Origin: Macrostomum hystrix
Taxonomy: Eukaryota > Platyhelminthes > Macrostomidae
NCBI GenBank assembly: GCA_950097015.1
Contig: CATNEN010000038.1
Location: forward strand, 31,892,501 to 31,956,500
DNA length: 64,000 bases
Direction: 5' to 3'
The notes under the pieces were generated by a model. It ran no database searches. It worked only from the letters and a program-made list of their open reading frames with translations, and was not told the origin of the DNA. The translations under genes and the position numbers were made by a program. Shown here one piece after another: positions 51,145 to 63,325 of the stretch. The number at the start of each line of letters is the position of its first letter. The first letter of the stretch is position 1.

Positions 51145-51424
51145 TTACCCTGCTTAATTGGGCCAGATGTGCTGCGGACAGCACAGCCGCAGCTATTGCG
51201 CGGCGCATCTGAAGGCTGCGTACAGCTGTTCAGTCCATGGACTGGGGGACGGCACACCCACCCTCAATTACTCTAGCTGGTACCCATTTAACAGTTGAGT
51301 GAACTGTAGCAATGTAGAGTTAAGCGTCTTGCTAAAGTACACAAATTGTTCCAGTGGAGTCGGGAATCGAACCCCCGACCTTCAAGTCGTGAGTCCAACG
51401 CTCTAACCGCAAGGCTGAAACCGC
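51145..51424 (-). mobile_element. tRNA-derived SINE, family A, longer copy
   Basis: On the minus strand the element starts with a tRNA-like head (about 51424-51355) having box A GCGGTTAGAGCG and box B GGTTCGATTCC, then a body whose plus-strand reading includes GCTGGTACCCATTTAACAG and GTTAAGCGTCTTGC, and a GC-rich distal part. It shares head and body with the truncated copy at 15749-15921 in the same orientation. A short CAAGTCACC tandem repeat (51430-51490) borders the head. Confidence 0.82.
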
Positions 51425-51490
51425 ACTCACAAGTCACCCAAGTCACCCAAGTCACAAGTCACCCAAGTCACAAGTCACAAGTCACCCAAC

Positions 51491-52504
51491 TATTTCGGGC
51501 CAACCGTCGGAAAGGAAAATAAGAAAATCATGGCCTCACAAAACAGCCCAGCAAATTTCTATTTATAGGTGCGTTTTTTACAAATTGCAAACAATCTCGA
51601 ATTGTCACGTCATATTGTTCCGCTTCTGTGTTGTTTGGCCGCGATTTAACCTTGAGCTAGTATATACTCAAACCGGCAAATACTGGAAATGTTAGAGCTG
51701 TGCAAAAATCAACTCACTATAACTTCTGGCAATGAGATTGTAGATAATTCTATTTTTAGCTTAAAAGAACTAGAAAGAATTTTGAGGAAAAATTCAGAAA
51801 AAAGCAGAAGGAGAAGACAGAGTGTGCAAGTCTTTTTTGTACAGTCGGGAGGCTTTTATCGATCTACTTCTAGAACTATCGATTTGATATCGATCCGAGT
51901 TTGAACAGTCTGCCTGCCGTTAATACTTTCCATAAAATGTCTCGGTGCCATTGCAATGATCTCAAAACGGTCGCAGTTCCTACCTCCCGCTGCATAGGTG
52001 TGGGAAAGGAATGCCGAGGGATTAGGGGCAAAAATTTGCTCAGGTCTATGAGTTCGCTTGATCAAACTGCCTGCACGAAGACTAAATCGTGGATCTCTTT
52101 CTCTCTATGGTTGCCATGGAAACTAAATCAGAAAGCCGAGTCCGCACTATCGACTGCACTATATTGCATGCCAATCGGAGCGGAGGTTGGGTAGACCGGA
52201 TCGATATTGCCACGCACTCCGGCCGATCAGTGTGACTGCATGGGACTGGAGTTTTCTGTGGCGACTTTGCTATTTGGTATTAGGCCGGAATCGGAAAGCA
52301 GTGCCCGAACTCTGACAGAAAAGAAAAGAGCAGAAAACAAGGAATTTTCGGTAAAGACAGGAAAATAGCTGGTACCAAACTCGAGGCCAACTGCCACGCG
52401 AACAGCTGCGAATCAACGAATTAATTTTGTTAGTACCCGACCAGCTCGAATATTTGGCGCAGGATATTAGCAAGCTTAAAGAGTCGAGGAATAGCACTGC
52501 GACC
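51491..52504. other. Upstream region of RASEF
   Basis: Probable promoter and 5' UTR of RASEF. The RASEF frame is open from about 52350 to the ATG at 52505 without another methionine, so additional coding from an unseen upstream exon cannot be excluded. Confidence 0.4.
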
Positions 52505-55500
52505 ATGAACCGCAGCCTGTCGGCCTCCTCAGAGTCGCTGCTAGACGAGCTGGCAACTAAGTCGCGCGTCCTATTCGCCAATCTGGATCCCGACGGCAAA
52601 GGCTTCATTGAACCCGGCGAGCTGGCCGAATTCTGCACCGACATGTCCGAGGAGGAGTGCCAGCGACTCTTCCGCGAGCTGGACCGCGACGGCGACGGCC
52701 GAATCAGCGTGGCCGACTTTCGGGAAGGCTTCCGCCTGATCAGCCGCACGGTGCACCAGCGCTGCGAGCATCACGATCGTCGGCGCTCCTCCAATGCGTC
52801 CACGAACTGCCTGTCGCCGAAGCCGTACAGTCCGAACAGTTCCAACGCCAACAGCATCGACGAGGTTGAGGAGAATGGCGCCAACTCGGCTGCAGCCGGC
52901 GGCAGGCGCTCCGGCGTCCAAGACCCCACCTCGCTGGGCGAATGCCTGCAGACCCTCTCCTGCCAGGAACAGGTGTTCGAGTTCTATCACCAGCTGGGCG
53001 AGGAGCGGCCAACTCTGCTAGACAGCTTTGAAACTGTCCTGGCTGAGCTGATGGCCGTTGTCAAGGGCCTGCAGACTGAGCAGCAGCGCCTTGAACACCT
53101 TCTAGCCAGCGAGCGTCAGCGCCACACACAGGCCATTCGCGACCTCGAGGTTGAGGTTGAGCATCAGCTCAAGTCTGCCGAGCAGGCGATTCTATCGCGC
53201 GAGCGCCAGGGCCTCGAGCAGGGCGTGCGCGACATTCTGGCCCAGCGAGACGTTGAAATCGCCAGCCTGAAGCAGCAGCTGGCCGCGTTGAAGCAGCGCG
53301 CCAACGAGGGTCGCGAGAACGACAGCGAGACGGCGGCCTACAAGGCGGAGCTCGAACGCTTCCGGTCGGAGAAGAAGGCGCTGCTTCTGGACCTGACCGG
53401 GGCGGAGACTCGCCTGGCCATTGTCATGAGCGAGGTTGCCACGCTGAAGCAGGCGCTACAGGACCGAGATCAGCAGCTCAGGAGGGAGCGCGAGTCAATG
53501 CAGGAACAGGTGCGCGCTTTGCAATTCGCACTGCCTATAATGATAAAAATTTTCGCATGGATGGTGTCGGCAATGACGCGAAGTATCGGGGACAATCTAT
53601 ATCCGCATCCAACGAGCAGGTCATTTCGCTGACTCCTGAGCACACACTTACACCGTGTGTACATCTGCCCTGACTTTCTCATCGTCAGGCAGTGTAGCAC
53701 TCTCGTGTAGCAGTCTACCACTCGTTTCCTAATTTAATGCTTTCTTCGATATTTTGCCTTAAACTGATACGAGCATAGCATTGCGTAGGACGCCAATTAA
53801 CATCGTTAGAGCATTCCATTGTTGAGAAATATAATTTTACATTCTTTATACACTACTGTAAGTAGCTCATTTGGCTGAACATCAAAACCAATTACCGAGT
53901 AGGTGCGCGAACAGGACCGGATCACGCAGCAGCTGCACTTGCTGCATCAGACCAATCGCCAGTTGCGCGACAAGAACGAAGAACTTCGCGAGGCCCTTGA
54001 GGCGAGTCAGGCTAGCGCCATTCGGCTCAGGCAGCAGCAGCAGCCGGCGACGTCGCGCCTTCTGCAGCAGAGCCACCTGGCCGAGTCGGCGCTCCGAATC
54101 TGCGATCCCAGCTATCCGGGCGGGCGCCGGGTGGACAGCTGCGATCTGGACAGCGACAATCCGGACAGCGGCATGTCCACCCTGCGCGACGTGCCGGACC
54201 TCGAGCCCGAGGACTCCGCTGATTGGACGGCCGCCGCCGCGGCTGCTGCCTCGCGATCGGCCAGGAGCAGCGGCTACTACAGCCGGCAGAGCAGCAGCAA
54301 CGCACTGGCGGGCAGGCAGCAGGGCCGGCAGCAGGTGTCATCCAGGCAGCCGAGACAGCAGCCTCTCAATTCCGAGTCAGAATTCGTTGACGAGGATGCC
54401 GAGCATCTGCAACTGCAGCTGGACGCCGCCGAGGGAGCCTGCCGTCTTCGTGAATACGACATTCTACCATCGGAACAGCATCACCAGCAGCAGCAGCAGC
54501 AACAGCAGGTGTTCCCAATTCGGCGCTCCGTCAGTCGCCAGATGGCGCACAACTTTGACGAAGAGCTTCAACAGCAGCAGCAGACGCAGCAGGTGACAGA
54601 AGATAGTTCAAACGTTGGCATGTCGTCGATGTCTCGTCACTCCGGCTCCCGCGCCCACCTGGGCGTCTCAACGGACTCGCTGCAGCGCAGCCAAGAGTGC
54701 CTGAGCGGTCAGAGCACTGTCACCACTGTTGCCAGACGCGATCGACGGGGAGGTCGACGCCAAAAGCCGGAGCCGAGTCCCAGTCGCGTTCCACCGGAAG
54801 TGTCGCCATCGTGCTCCATTTCGAATGTGTCTGGCAGTCCGGAGCGCATGTTCAAAGTGGTGCTAGCCGGAGACGCCGCCGTGGGCAAGTCCAGCTTCAT
54901 AATGCGCCTGTGTGACAACAAGTTCACCGAGAACACCACGGCCACTCTCGGTGTCGACTTCAAAACTAAAGTCATCGCTGTTGACGGCCGTATTTTTGCA
55001 CTCCAGGTAAGAAAGACCTGTTTTAATGACTTCTCTAACCGGTTTCTTGTCTGGTTTATATAAAATTTCAACGCCTCTCAATCAGCTGTGGGACACTGCT
55101 GGTCAGGAGCGTTTCCGCTCTGTGGCAAAATCCTATTTTCGCCGGGCTGATGGCGTCCTGCTACTATTCGACTGCACCTACGAGCGGTCCTTCATTAGCG
55201 TGCGCGAATGGGTCGACCAGGTGCACGAGGCGGCGGACAAGTCTGTGCCAATCATGATCTGCGCCAACAAAACCGATCTGAGGCTGGCGTCGCTGGCGCA
55301 GGGCAAACGCGTGGTGGAATACACGGAGGCAAGAAAGCTGGCTCAGGAGTACGACGCCTTGTTCGCCGAGGTCAGCGCCAAGAGCGGCGAGAATGTGCAG
55401 ATGTGCGTCACGGAACTGGCCAGGCTAATGCAAGCTAGCGAGGATCTTCAGGTGAAATTAACTGCTGTCACCGATTCACAATAATGTTGCTATGGGCTCA

Positions 55501-56217
55501 GACAATCCATCACTGCTTCCCAATGATGTAGCTATGGGCTCAGACAATCCACCACTGCTTCCCAATGATGTAGCTATGGGATCAGACAATCCACCACTGC
55601 TTCCCAATGATGTAGCTATGGGCTCAGACAATCCACCACTGCTTCCCAATGATCTAGCTATGGGATCAGACAATCCACCACTGCTTCCCAATGATGTAGC
55701 TATGGGATCAGACAATCCATCACTGCTTCCCAATGATGTAGCTATGGGCTCAGACAATCCACCACTGCTTCCCAATGATGTAGCTATGGGATCAGACAAT
55801 CCACCACTGTTTCCCAGTGATGTAGCTATGGGATCAGACAATCCATCACTGCTTCCCAATGATGTAGCTATGGGATCAGACAATCCACCACTGTTTCCCA
55901 GTGATGTAGCTATGGGATCAGACAATCCACCACTGTTTCCCAATGATGTAGCTATGGGATCAGACAATCCACCACTGCTTCCCAATGATTTAGCTATGGG
56001 ATCAGACAATCCACCATTGCTTCCCAATGATTTAGCTATGGGATCAGACAATCCACCACTGTTTCTTAATTATTATAAATGTTTGAAAGCCGCAGTTAAA
56101 TGAGGTTTTTATCTCCCATGCGTTTAAATTGGCCAGGTGAATCGAGCCAACGTGCGCCTTGGAAAGGACGACAAGGACAAAGCTGCCAAAGAGAAATCGG
56201 CATGTTGCGATTTCTGA
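52505..56217 (+). CDS. RASEF: RASEF / Rab45: EF-hand, coiled-coil and Rab GTPase protein
   Basis: Four exons, 52505-53509, 53903-55006, 55086-55451 and 56137-56217, all phase 0, give 851 residues (human 740). Two EF-hand loops at 28-39 and 60-71 (the first has Lys at loop position 5, the second Asp at position 12, so Ca binding may be altered). A long coiled coil spans about 165-400. The linker has the RASEF signature DSGMSTLRD and polyQ runs. The Rab domain begins at 651: GDAAVGKS at 658-665, WDTAGQE at 705-711, NKTD at 764-767, SAK at 800-802. It ends SACCDF, with two C-terminal cysteines for prenylation. RASEF is a large Rab linked to perinuclear membrane traffic (family knowledge). Introns 1 and 3 are bounded by 9- and 8-bp direct repeats; intron 1 contains a SINE, intron 3 a 42-bp array, intron 2 (79 bp) neither. 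Confidence 0.95.
53530..53712 (-). mobile_element. tRNA-derived SINE, family B, body fragment in RASEF intron 1
   Basis: Its reverse complement matches the family-B body at 39165-39330, including GACGATGAGAAAGTCAGGGC, AGATGTACACAC and GCTCAGGAGTCAGCGAAATG (first 50 bases about 90% identical by eye). No tRNA head is present, so the copy is truncated. Confidence 0.8.
55486..56066 (+). repeat. 42-bp minisatellite in RASEF intron 3
   Basis: About 14 copies of GATGTAGCTATGGGATCAGAC followed by AATCCACCACTGCTTCCCAAT, with few variants. It starts about 35 bp after the donor and ends about 70 bp before the acceptor. The 42-bp period gives spurious ORFs of about 200 codons on both strands. Confidence 0.96.
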
Positions 56218-58584
56218 TGTAGCTGAATTTGGACAAGCATCTGATTTTTTTCGGTAATACAACAGGTTCATTGATAAGTTGACAAAATGACAACCTTAAC
56301 CCTCTATTGTTTTAGAGTTTAAGTACATTTTAACGGTACACGGGTAGAACTGTAATTTTGGTACATTCAAGTCAGCGAGAGTTATCTAGTTTTTATGCAT
56401 AAAATGTGATTTATTTGAAAAAAATCGGTCTATGTACAGACAATTCTTGTTATGTCTTTTTGAGCATTCGCCAACTCAATTCCATTTTCCCAATGAACGC
56501 TACTAACAGTAGCATATTGCGTTTGCGAAAAATCATATTTTTGTTAATTATTTTCCTTGTTTTGTTTTGTTACGCAAGTAAATTCGTCAATACCGTTATT
56601 CTTTTGACAAAATCTACCTAAAATGCGATGCCTGCGATTTAGTATACTGATCAATGCCTATCACGGAAAAGCCAATTCAGATCATGTTGGGTGAATTGTA
56701 TGACTGCGTCATATATACCACGTTTTCATCAGAGAGTTTTTTGTTGGCTCGATAACGCTCTCACGCGGGAAATTTCTAGATTCTCATTCTCACCAGTGCT
56801 TATAAAAATATTACACTCCTGTTCTTCTTTTCTTGAATTGCAATCAATATTCTATGAATCGCAAAACTGATAACAGTGTTTACTGACAGAAATACACGCG
56901 AAAAGAAAGAGTTTAGTTTGAAGACTGTAATATTCTGAGAAATTTACATATTAAAAAATAAACTTTCTATTTTATTTATTTTTGGCCAATGAACGACCTG
57001 GAGTCGCCCAGATTGTCGTTGTTGGTTAGATGATTCTGATCAAGAAGTTTTAAAGATAGCATTTGGCTTTGAAAAACAGCAAGAACTCATTTTATAGATT
57101 TAATTTCTATAAGTCTATGGGCAAGACCATAATACGAGTCATCATGAGCACAGTAGTGCACTCATGGCCATAGACATTGAAGCGCTGAAACCCTCAGCGT
57201 CAAATTTTATACTCGTATTTTACTGTCATCTCCGCTTTACGTGCACACTAAATTTACTAGGATATCCTTGGGGATTTCCCGGACTGTTTCTATTGGCCAG
57301 AAGTACATGTAAGACTGGCTTATAACTGTCATGTCTTAGTTATAGGCGCTAGAACAGGTCTAGTAGCTAGTGAGAGAACTTGACAGAGACAACTCTGGGA
57401 TTTACCAAGCCGTTGATTTGGGCAATCAAAACGCGTAATCAGATATCACGTGACAACCTTTAGCCAATAGCGTGACCTGCGCTAAAGTAGCCAATGGAAA
57501 CGATCAGGTGATTCTCAAGGTCGTCTTCTTATGATTGTTTAGTGAGAGTTAAAAATTACTAATTTTAGAAAGCTTCAATTGAAAACCCCATGTCCATCTC
57601 GTCTATTATCTCGTATGCAAAGCAGTTCTCAAGTCTTTAAAAAACGTTAAAAAGTTTGGATCATCTTTTAATTCGCAATTGAAAAAAAAACTTTGAGTTT
57701 TTATACCACTCGTACATAAATATAAATAGTGCGCGTCATACTACTGGCTTGTCGGGTGTATTTAAGCTGAAAATGATTGTTTTTTAAATGGTTTATTGAT
57801 TAGATAAATATAAGGAAAACACTGGATTAAATCGTGATTAAATTGTTCAAACAGTGGCGCGTGCAGGCAGGCGGGCAGGCAGATAGGCGAGTGTAGACAC
57901 CGTAACAAACAATATCAAACAATACCAATTGTATAAAATATAGAATTGCAAAATATGTAATTTTATTTTAAAAAAACTAAATTATTTATCATCATCGGGC
58001 AAAGTAGAAAGCTGTATTGGACTACAAAACATTATTACAGAAAAATCTACTAGTTCAATCAGTTCTAAACGCCGAAATTGCATGCAGTTAAACTGTAACA
58101 TAGAAATTATTTAGACGATAGAATCAAGAAGTCCCTTAATTTCAGGGACCTGAAATTAAGTATTTCTTAAGTATTAGAAAAGTCTATTGTTTCTTCAGTA
58201 CAATACACTAAAATAGTGATTAATCGTCAATAAGAGCGCAAGCCATTATCTATTGCACTTTCAATAAATTATACTCAACAAACTAGATACGAGTATATGA
58301 AAGTATTTGCATCGTTATTAATATAAAAAATCGAATTTTTGACACACTTTAGTTTGCGACTGCGTGCAAGCTGAAAAGCAGAAAGCTGTTTATTAATCCT
58401 AGTTTCTAAAAACAACAGCTGACAATAGAAAACTGATTATGAAGTCTTACATCAACTTTAAATCAACCAATCAATCGATATTCTAAGCCTCTAATGTCTG
58501 AAAAATATGCCTACACCATCGCTAGTTAACTGTAACTTTATAAAAAGTCAAATCGATGCAATCCACTTGCTTTTTGGAAACAAA
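56218..58584. other. AT-rich intergenic DNA between RASEF and RhoGDI
   Basis: No gene, array or mobile element recognised. A minus-strand AATAAA at 58389-58394 may serve RhoGDI. Confidence 0.5.
58389..58394 (-). promoter_or_regulatory. Candidate polyadenylation signal of RhoGDI
   Basis: AATAAA on the minus strand, about 190 bp beyond the RhoGDI stop codon. Confidence 0.35.
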
Positions 58585-59956
58585 TTAGTCTTTCCAGTTT
58601 TCCTTGATCTTGATAGCCCAGTCCCAGGACAGGAAGTCGTGCTTGTCATCGTCGGTGAAGCGAGATTTCACACTGTAGGCACCGCGAGACATCATACCGC
58701 TAGGAGCCTCGTGAACTGGACTGCTGTACACGTGCGGCTCAGACTTTGGCGGGTAACTGCCCACCATCAGGTCATCCTTGGCCACTGATTAGACAAATTA
58801 TTACAACAGGTTAACAGGCTTAGTAATTGCAAATCCGAGTATAAGCAACTAAAGTTTGACGAATTTAAGGCTGATACCCCAACCATCCAGATCCTCAATG
58901 TGCCAGTCAGCTGATACCCCCAACCATCCAGATCCTCAATGTGCCAGTCAGCTGATACCCCAACCATCCAGATCCTCAATGTGCCAGTCAGCTGATACCC
59001 CCAACCATCCAGATCCTCAAGGTGCCAGTCAGCTGATACCCCCAACCATCCAGATCCTCAAGGTGCCTGTCGTCTGATACCCCAACCATCCAGATCCTAA
59101 AGGTGCCTGTCAGCTGATACCCCAACCATCCAGATCTTCAGGGTGTCAGCCAGCTGATACCCCAACCATCCAGATCTTCAGGGTGTCAGTCAGCTGATAC
59201 CCCAACCATCCAGATCTTCAGGGTGTCAGCAAGCTGATAACCCAACCATCCAGATCTTCAGGATGTCAATCAGCTGATACCCCCAACCATCCAGATCTTC
59301 AGGATGTCAGTCAGCTGATACCCCCAACCATCCAGATCTTCAGGGTGTCAGCAAGCTAATAACCCAACCATCCAGATCTTCAGGATGTCAGTCAGCTGAT
59401 ACCCCCAACCATCCAGATCTTCAGGGTGTCAGCAAGCTGATAACCCAACCATCCAGATCTTCAGGATGTCAGTCAGCTGATACCACAACCATTCAGATCT
59501 TTAGGGTGTCAGTCAGCTGATATTCATTATATTTCTTACAAAAGTTTGCTCACCTCGAACACCGAGCTTGTAGGTGGCCTGAACATATCTCAGACCAGAG
59601 ACAATATCGCGCTGCACAAAAAAGAAGATCTGCACACGGTAGCTTACTCCCTCCTTGATGACAATTGGCTTGTTTTTTAACTCATTGAGATCGCTATTCA
59701 ACAATTGAAGCTCAACTGGCGGCCTTTCTTCATCAACGAATTCAATTTGAATCTTTTGTACAATAACATTGGACGGATTATCAGGAAACACTAGGGCTAC
59801 AGGGCCACTACCAAGCAGTGAATCTTTGTACTTCTTCAAAGCTTCGTCCTCGGGATCGGCACTTTTGATCTCGTCAATGGTCTTGACGGCTGGCGGCTTG
59901 AAGCCAGTGTCTTCTGGTTCCAGATCAACAATTTGTGATGTAGCTTTCTCAGCCAT
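58585..59956 (-). CDS. ARHGDIA: Rho GDP-dissociation inhibitor
   Basis: Two minus-strand exons, 59956-59554 and 58784-58585, joined at phase 1, give 200 residues (family about 204). The N-terminal regulatory arm has MAEKATSQ and FKPPAVKTIDEI; the next region has DEALKKYKDSLLG. The immunoglobulin-like lipid-binding domain shows KEGVSYRVQI, REIVSGLRY-like RDIVSGLRYVQATYK, then in exon 2 DDLMVGSY, GAYSVKSRFTDDDKHDFLSWDW and the terminal KENWKD. It extracts prenylated Rho, Rac and Cdc42 from membranes and holds them in the cytosol (family knowledge). The ATG at 59956 matches the family start; a TCTAAG acceptor-like site lies just upstream. The intron is filled with a 40-bp array. I cannot tell which paralogue of the vertebrate three it corresponds to; invertebrates often have one. 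Confidence 0.95.
58860..59520 (+). repeat. 40-bp minisatellite in RhoGDI intron
   Basis: About 16 copies of GCTGATACCCCAACCATCCA followed by GATC(T/C)TCAGG and (G/A)TGTCAGTCA. The left part carries the CCTCAATGTGCC variant, the right part TTCAGGGTGTC. Confidence 0.95.
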
Positions 59957-62198
59957 TGCTTAGAATAGAAAGTTTAAATGTAGACTGTGATCAAAAAGTG
60001 CAAACAATGCACTGGTCTAGAAAAAACAAGTACTTAATTATCTTTAATTATAAGTCAGTCATAAAGCACTTAACAACAGGATTCAGTAGCCTTTCTTGAA
60101 GCTAAGTTGCAAAGTTCATAGTTGCAAGTATGAGTCATGGCTTAATATATTTGAACCCAACCCAATAAATATGATGTTGTCATTATTATTTACTACAGCT
60201 GTAACTTAATTGGATGACAACACAATTTTAGACAAAGGTATTCATGATGCTATTTAGTTGCTAGATTAAAATTCTATTTTAAACTAGCTTGAACAACTAA
60301 CTAAATTAGGGCAAAGTTAATGTTCTAATGATCTAGACCTAGACCTTGGTCACAATCCTTAAGACATAATTTACCCTCTAGCAATGATATGAAAATTATA
60401 TAGCATAAGAATTATATCGTCAATGACAAGGTTTAAAGAACAAGCAATTGATCTTAATTTAAAACATTGAATATCCAAAAAGATAATTACTTATTTATAA
60501 AATAAATGGTCTTGAGATAAATTTAAATAAAAATACATAGGCACTAAAATTTACAAAATAACTTTTGTAAATCGATCACATTATCATGCAAGCATAAATT
60601 TCTAGCTTGGCTTGCTAGGGCCTGTTCTGTTTAAGCTATTATTCTACCCCTAGGCAGTGCGTACTCACATTGTTCCATGCTAATAATTCAGAAATTGTCT
60701 AAACAGTTGCATGTCAATATGTCTAGCCTATCTACATAGTAGCTTGCATAAAAGTAAACAAGGCATCTAGCTATTCCACACTATTTAACATGTTCATAAT
60801 TCTCTATAGGCCTATGTTTCTATGCCAATAATGCCTAGCCACATACAGGGCAGCATGCTTAAATAAGAAAGCATTATCAAAACATAGCTCCAAATATTTG
60901 CCCAATCAAAACAGATATGTAGATGCAACAAAAGGTAGTTCCCAGACACTTCATAATCTTACTATTTTGTCATCTACCCTACATATGGGGCACAGGTGAG
61001 AAAACAGATTTTTTAAAATAAATATGAAAATATTATGTCTCAAAAGCCATACAAGACATGGTGCATATTGGGGATAGAGATACTTTGTGCTTACTTGGTT
61101 TGGAATTCAGTGCACAAGTGAGAAAGTAGGGCAGAGGTGTGAAAACAGATTTAATTCACAAGAGTTAAAAAGGTGACTGCAAAGATGGATTAGGCCCCTA
61201 GCCTAAGAGAAAAGGTTTCAAAGAGGTCTATAAACTAAAAAAACAAGATAAAAAACAATAACTTTGAAAACAACTGCAATAAATTCATGACAAAGTGTCC
61301 ACAAAAATTAAGTTACTTTGTCATCCCCTTTTTCACACTCTAAGATCCTAGACAGTATGTCATCCAGATGACAACATTGTAAGATGACAAAGTGTTCAGG
61401 TACCCAAAAGGCAATAGTAGGCCCTATACCATTATAAAATCTGAGCTAGCTAAATGAATGACACCTTCATTAAAAATACAAGTTTTTTTCTTTTTCAACT
61501 CACTTAGCCTTAGAAGATGTGACCTTTCTATCTTAAATAAAAACAAGCGTTTTTCAATACTTCGAACTTAAATCGCCAAATCCTTAGCATCGAAGGGAGG
61601 GCCTTGCTTTGTTATGTGCTTTTCAGTAAGCAATAGGCTCTAATATTAATAGTAAGGCAGTGCTGAATGCTGATTCGTCGAGTTCTGTGTGAATTATGGA
61701 TTTTATTTTGTCTTTTTACAGATGAATAGTAACGTAACCCCAGTTGAAAAATACACAACTGAATTACCCGATGAATAGTATTTATTAAAGCGATAAACTA
61801 TTACAGCATTAGTATTACGACGAATAAGCACTGCCTTTAGTAAAAAATAAATTTAGTATCTATGACATGACAATCTGCTTATTCATTTTTTAATGAATAT
61901 TCATTCATATTCATTTACGAAAGGGAGACGACATACTGTATAGATTCCATGAATAGCTAGACGCCGAACTAAATTCTTACGCCAAACAATATTTTTGCAC
62001 TGCCGGCGACGAGATCAACAGACAACTATTTTCAAGGTAGCCTTAAATCCGGCAAGTAAAAGCTATAACAAATAATGATTTGTAAATTGTTAAATCACGT
62101 TTATATGTATATATGACTGTAAATATTAGTTTTTTAATAACATTTTTTTGTTTTAATACGTCAAGCGATTATTTGTTGTGTACACTAACAACTGTGTC
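59957..62198. other. Intergenic DNA between divergent RhoGDI and UNK
   Basis: A 2.2-kb AT-rich spacer shared by the 5' ends of two genes on opposite strands. No array, transposon or ORF is recognised. It presumably contains both promoters. Confidence 0.5.
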
Positions 62199-62206
62199 TA
62201 TATAAA
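62199..62206 (+). promoter_or_regulatory. Candidate TATA box of UNK
   Basis: TATATAAA 111 bp upstream of the UNK start codon, in the correct orientation. A TCTACAG acceptor-like site between it and the ATG leaves open that the first exon is elsewhere. Confidence 0.3.
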
Positions 62207-62316
62207 GAATTGCGCCACAATTTGACATTATAGTTTTCCATGAAGCTTTTACTTTAAATTGAATAGAGCTATCTATCTACAGCACTAATAAAGCCTACTA
62301 CAACGCCGAATTCATC

Positions 62317-63325
62317 ATGTCTTCTGTTTCCCCAGTACCTCAGACCACTGTTGCGAATCTCGCTAACTTGATTATTAACACAAATATCGCTAGTAGGTTG
62401 TCTCCTGTTTTAAGAGAAGTCACCCAGACGGTGCAAGCAGTTTCTCTTCCAATGGAGCTTGATCTAGCGCCACAGGGAATCGGCATGCCGCAAGTGTTTG
62501 TGAAACCTCAGCAACTGACGTAAGTGTTTATGCCTATAGATAGCCTGTACTATCTTAGTTTACTGCAGAAAGCAAATAATAGCAATTCGTATTAGTTTTA
62601 GCCTACCGATTTATTAGAAAATTATTTTATAGTTGTATTTTTTGTATTATTTTATTATTTTATTAATACAATGATTTTAATTTTTTCATTTGCCTTGCCA
62701 ACTTCCATTCTAGTTACCTGCGCGACTTCCGCACCCAGCAGTGCCCGCTATTTGCCAATCACAAGTGCTCGCAGCACAAGCCGTTTACCTGCTTCCATTG
62801 GCACTTTCCTAATCAGCGCCGTAGGCGACCGCTTAGAAAGCTGGATGGCACATTCTCCTATTCGCCAGACGTCTACTGCGACAAGTACGACGAGACAAGA
62901 GGCGAGTGCCCTAACGGCGATGCTTGTCCCTACCTGCATCGCAACGCCGGCGACACTGAGCGGCGTTATCACCTGCGCTATTTCAAAACTGGCACCTGCA
63001 TTCACGACACAGATTCTAGGGGTCAGTGCTCCCGCAACGGCACGCATTGCGCCTTCGCGCATGGCGCCACAGACCTGCGTGTACCAGTCTATGACATTCG
63101 CGAAGTTCAAGAGGCCAGCGATTGTCCCGTGAATCTGCCAGCTAGCCTAGAGAAGGAGCGAGTACTGTCCGAGGATCCCAAATGGAATGATATGGGCTAC
63201 GTGCTGGCCAATTACAAAACTGAGCCATGCCGCAAGCCGCCAAGAATGTGCAGACAAGGCTACGCCTGTCCGTTTTATCACAACTCTAAGGACAAGCGAA
63301 GGCCGCCAAATCGATGCAAATATCG
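62317..63325 (+). CDS. UNK: Unkempt CCCH zinc-finger RNA-binding protein (5' part)
   Basis: Two exons, 62317-62519 and 62714-63325, joined at phase 2; the second ends at a GTGAGT donor, so the gene continues past the window. The visible 271 residues contain a 67-residue variable N-terminus followed by TYLRDFRTQQCPLF, the strongly conserved start of the Unkempt zinc-finger block. Four CCCH fingers are complete: QCPLF...FHWH (about 78-98), YCDKYDET...CPYLH, KTGTCIHDTD...CAFAH and EPCRKPPRMC...CPFYH. Between fingers the family landmarks FPNQRRRRP, SPDVYC, DTERRYHLRYFKTG and VPVYDIRE are present. Unkempt binds UAG-containing mRNAs and represses translation in neuronal development (family knowledge). 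The third and following fingers, coiled coil and RING would be downstream. Confidence 0.95.
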
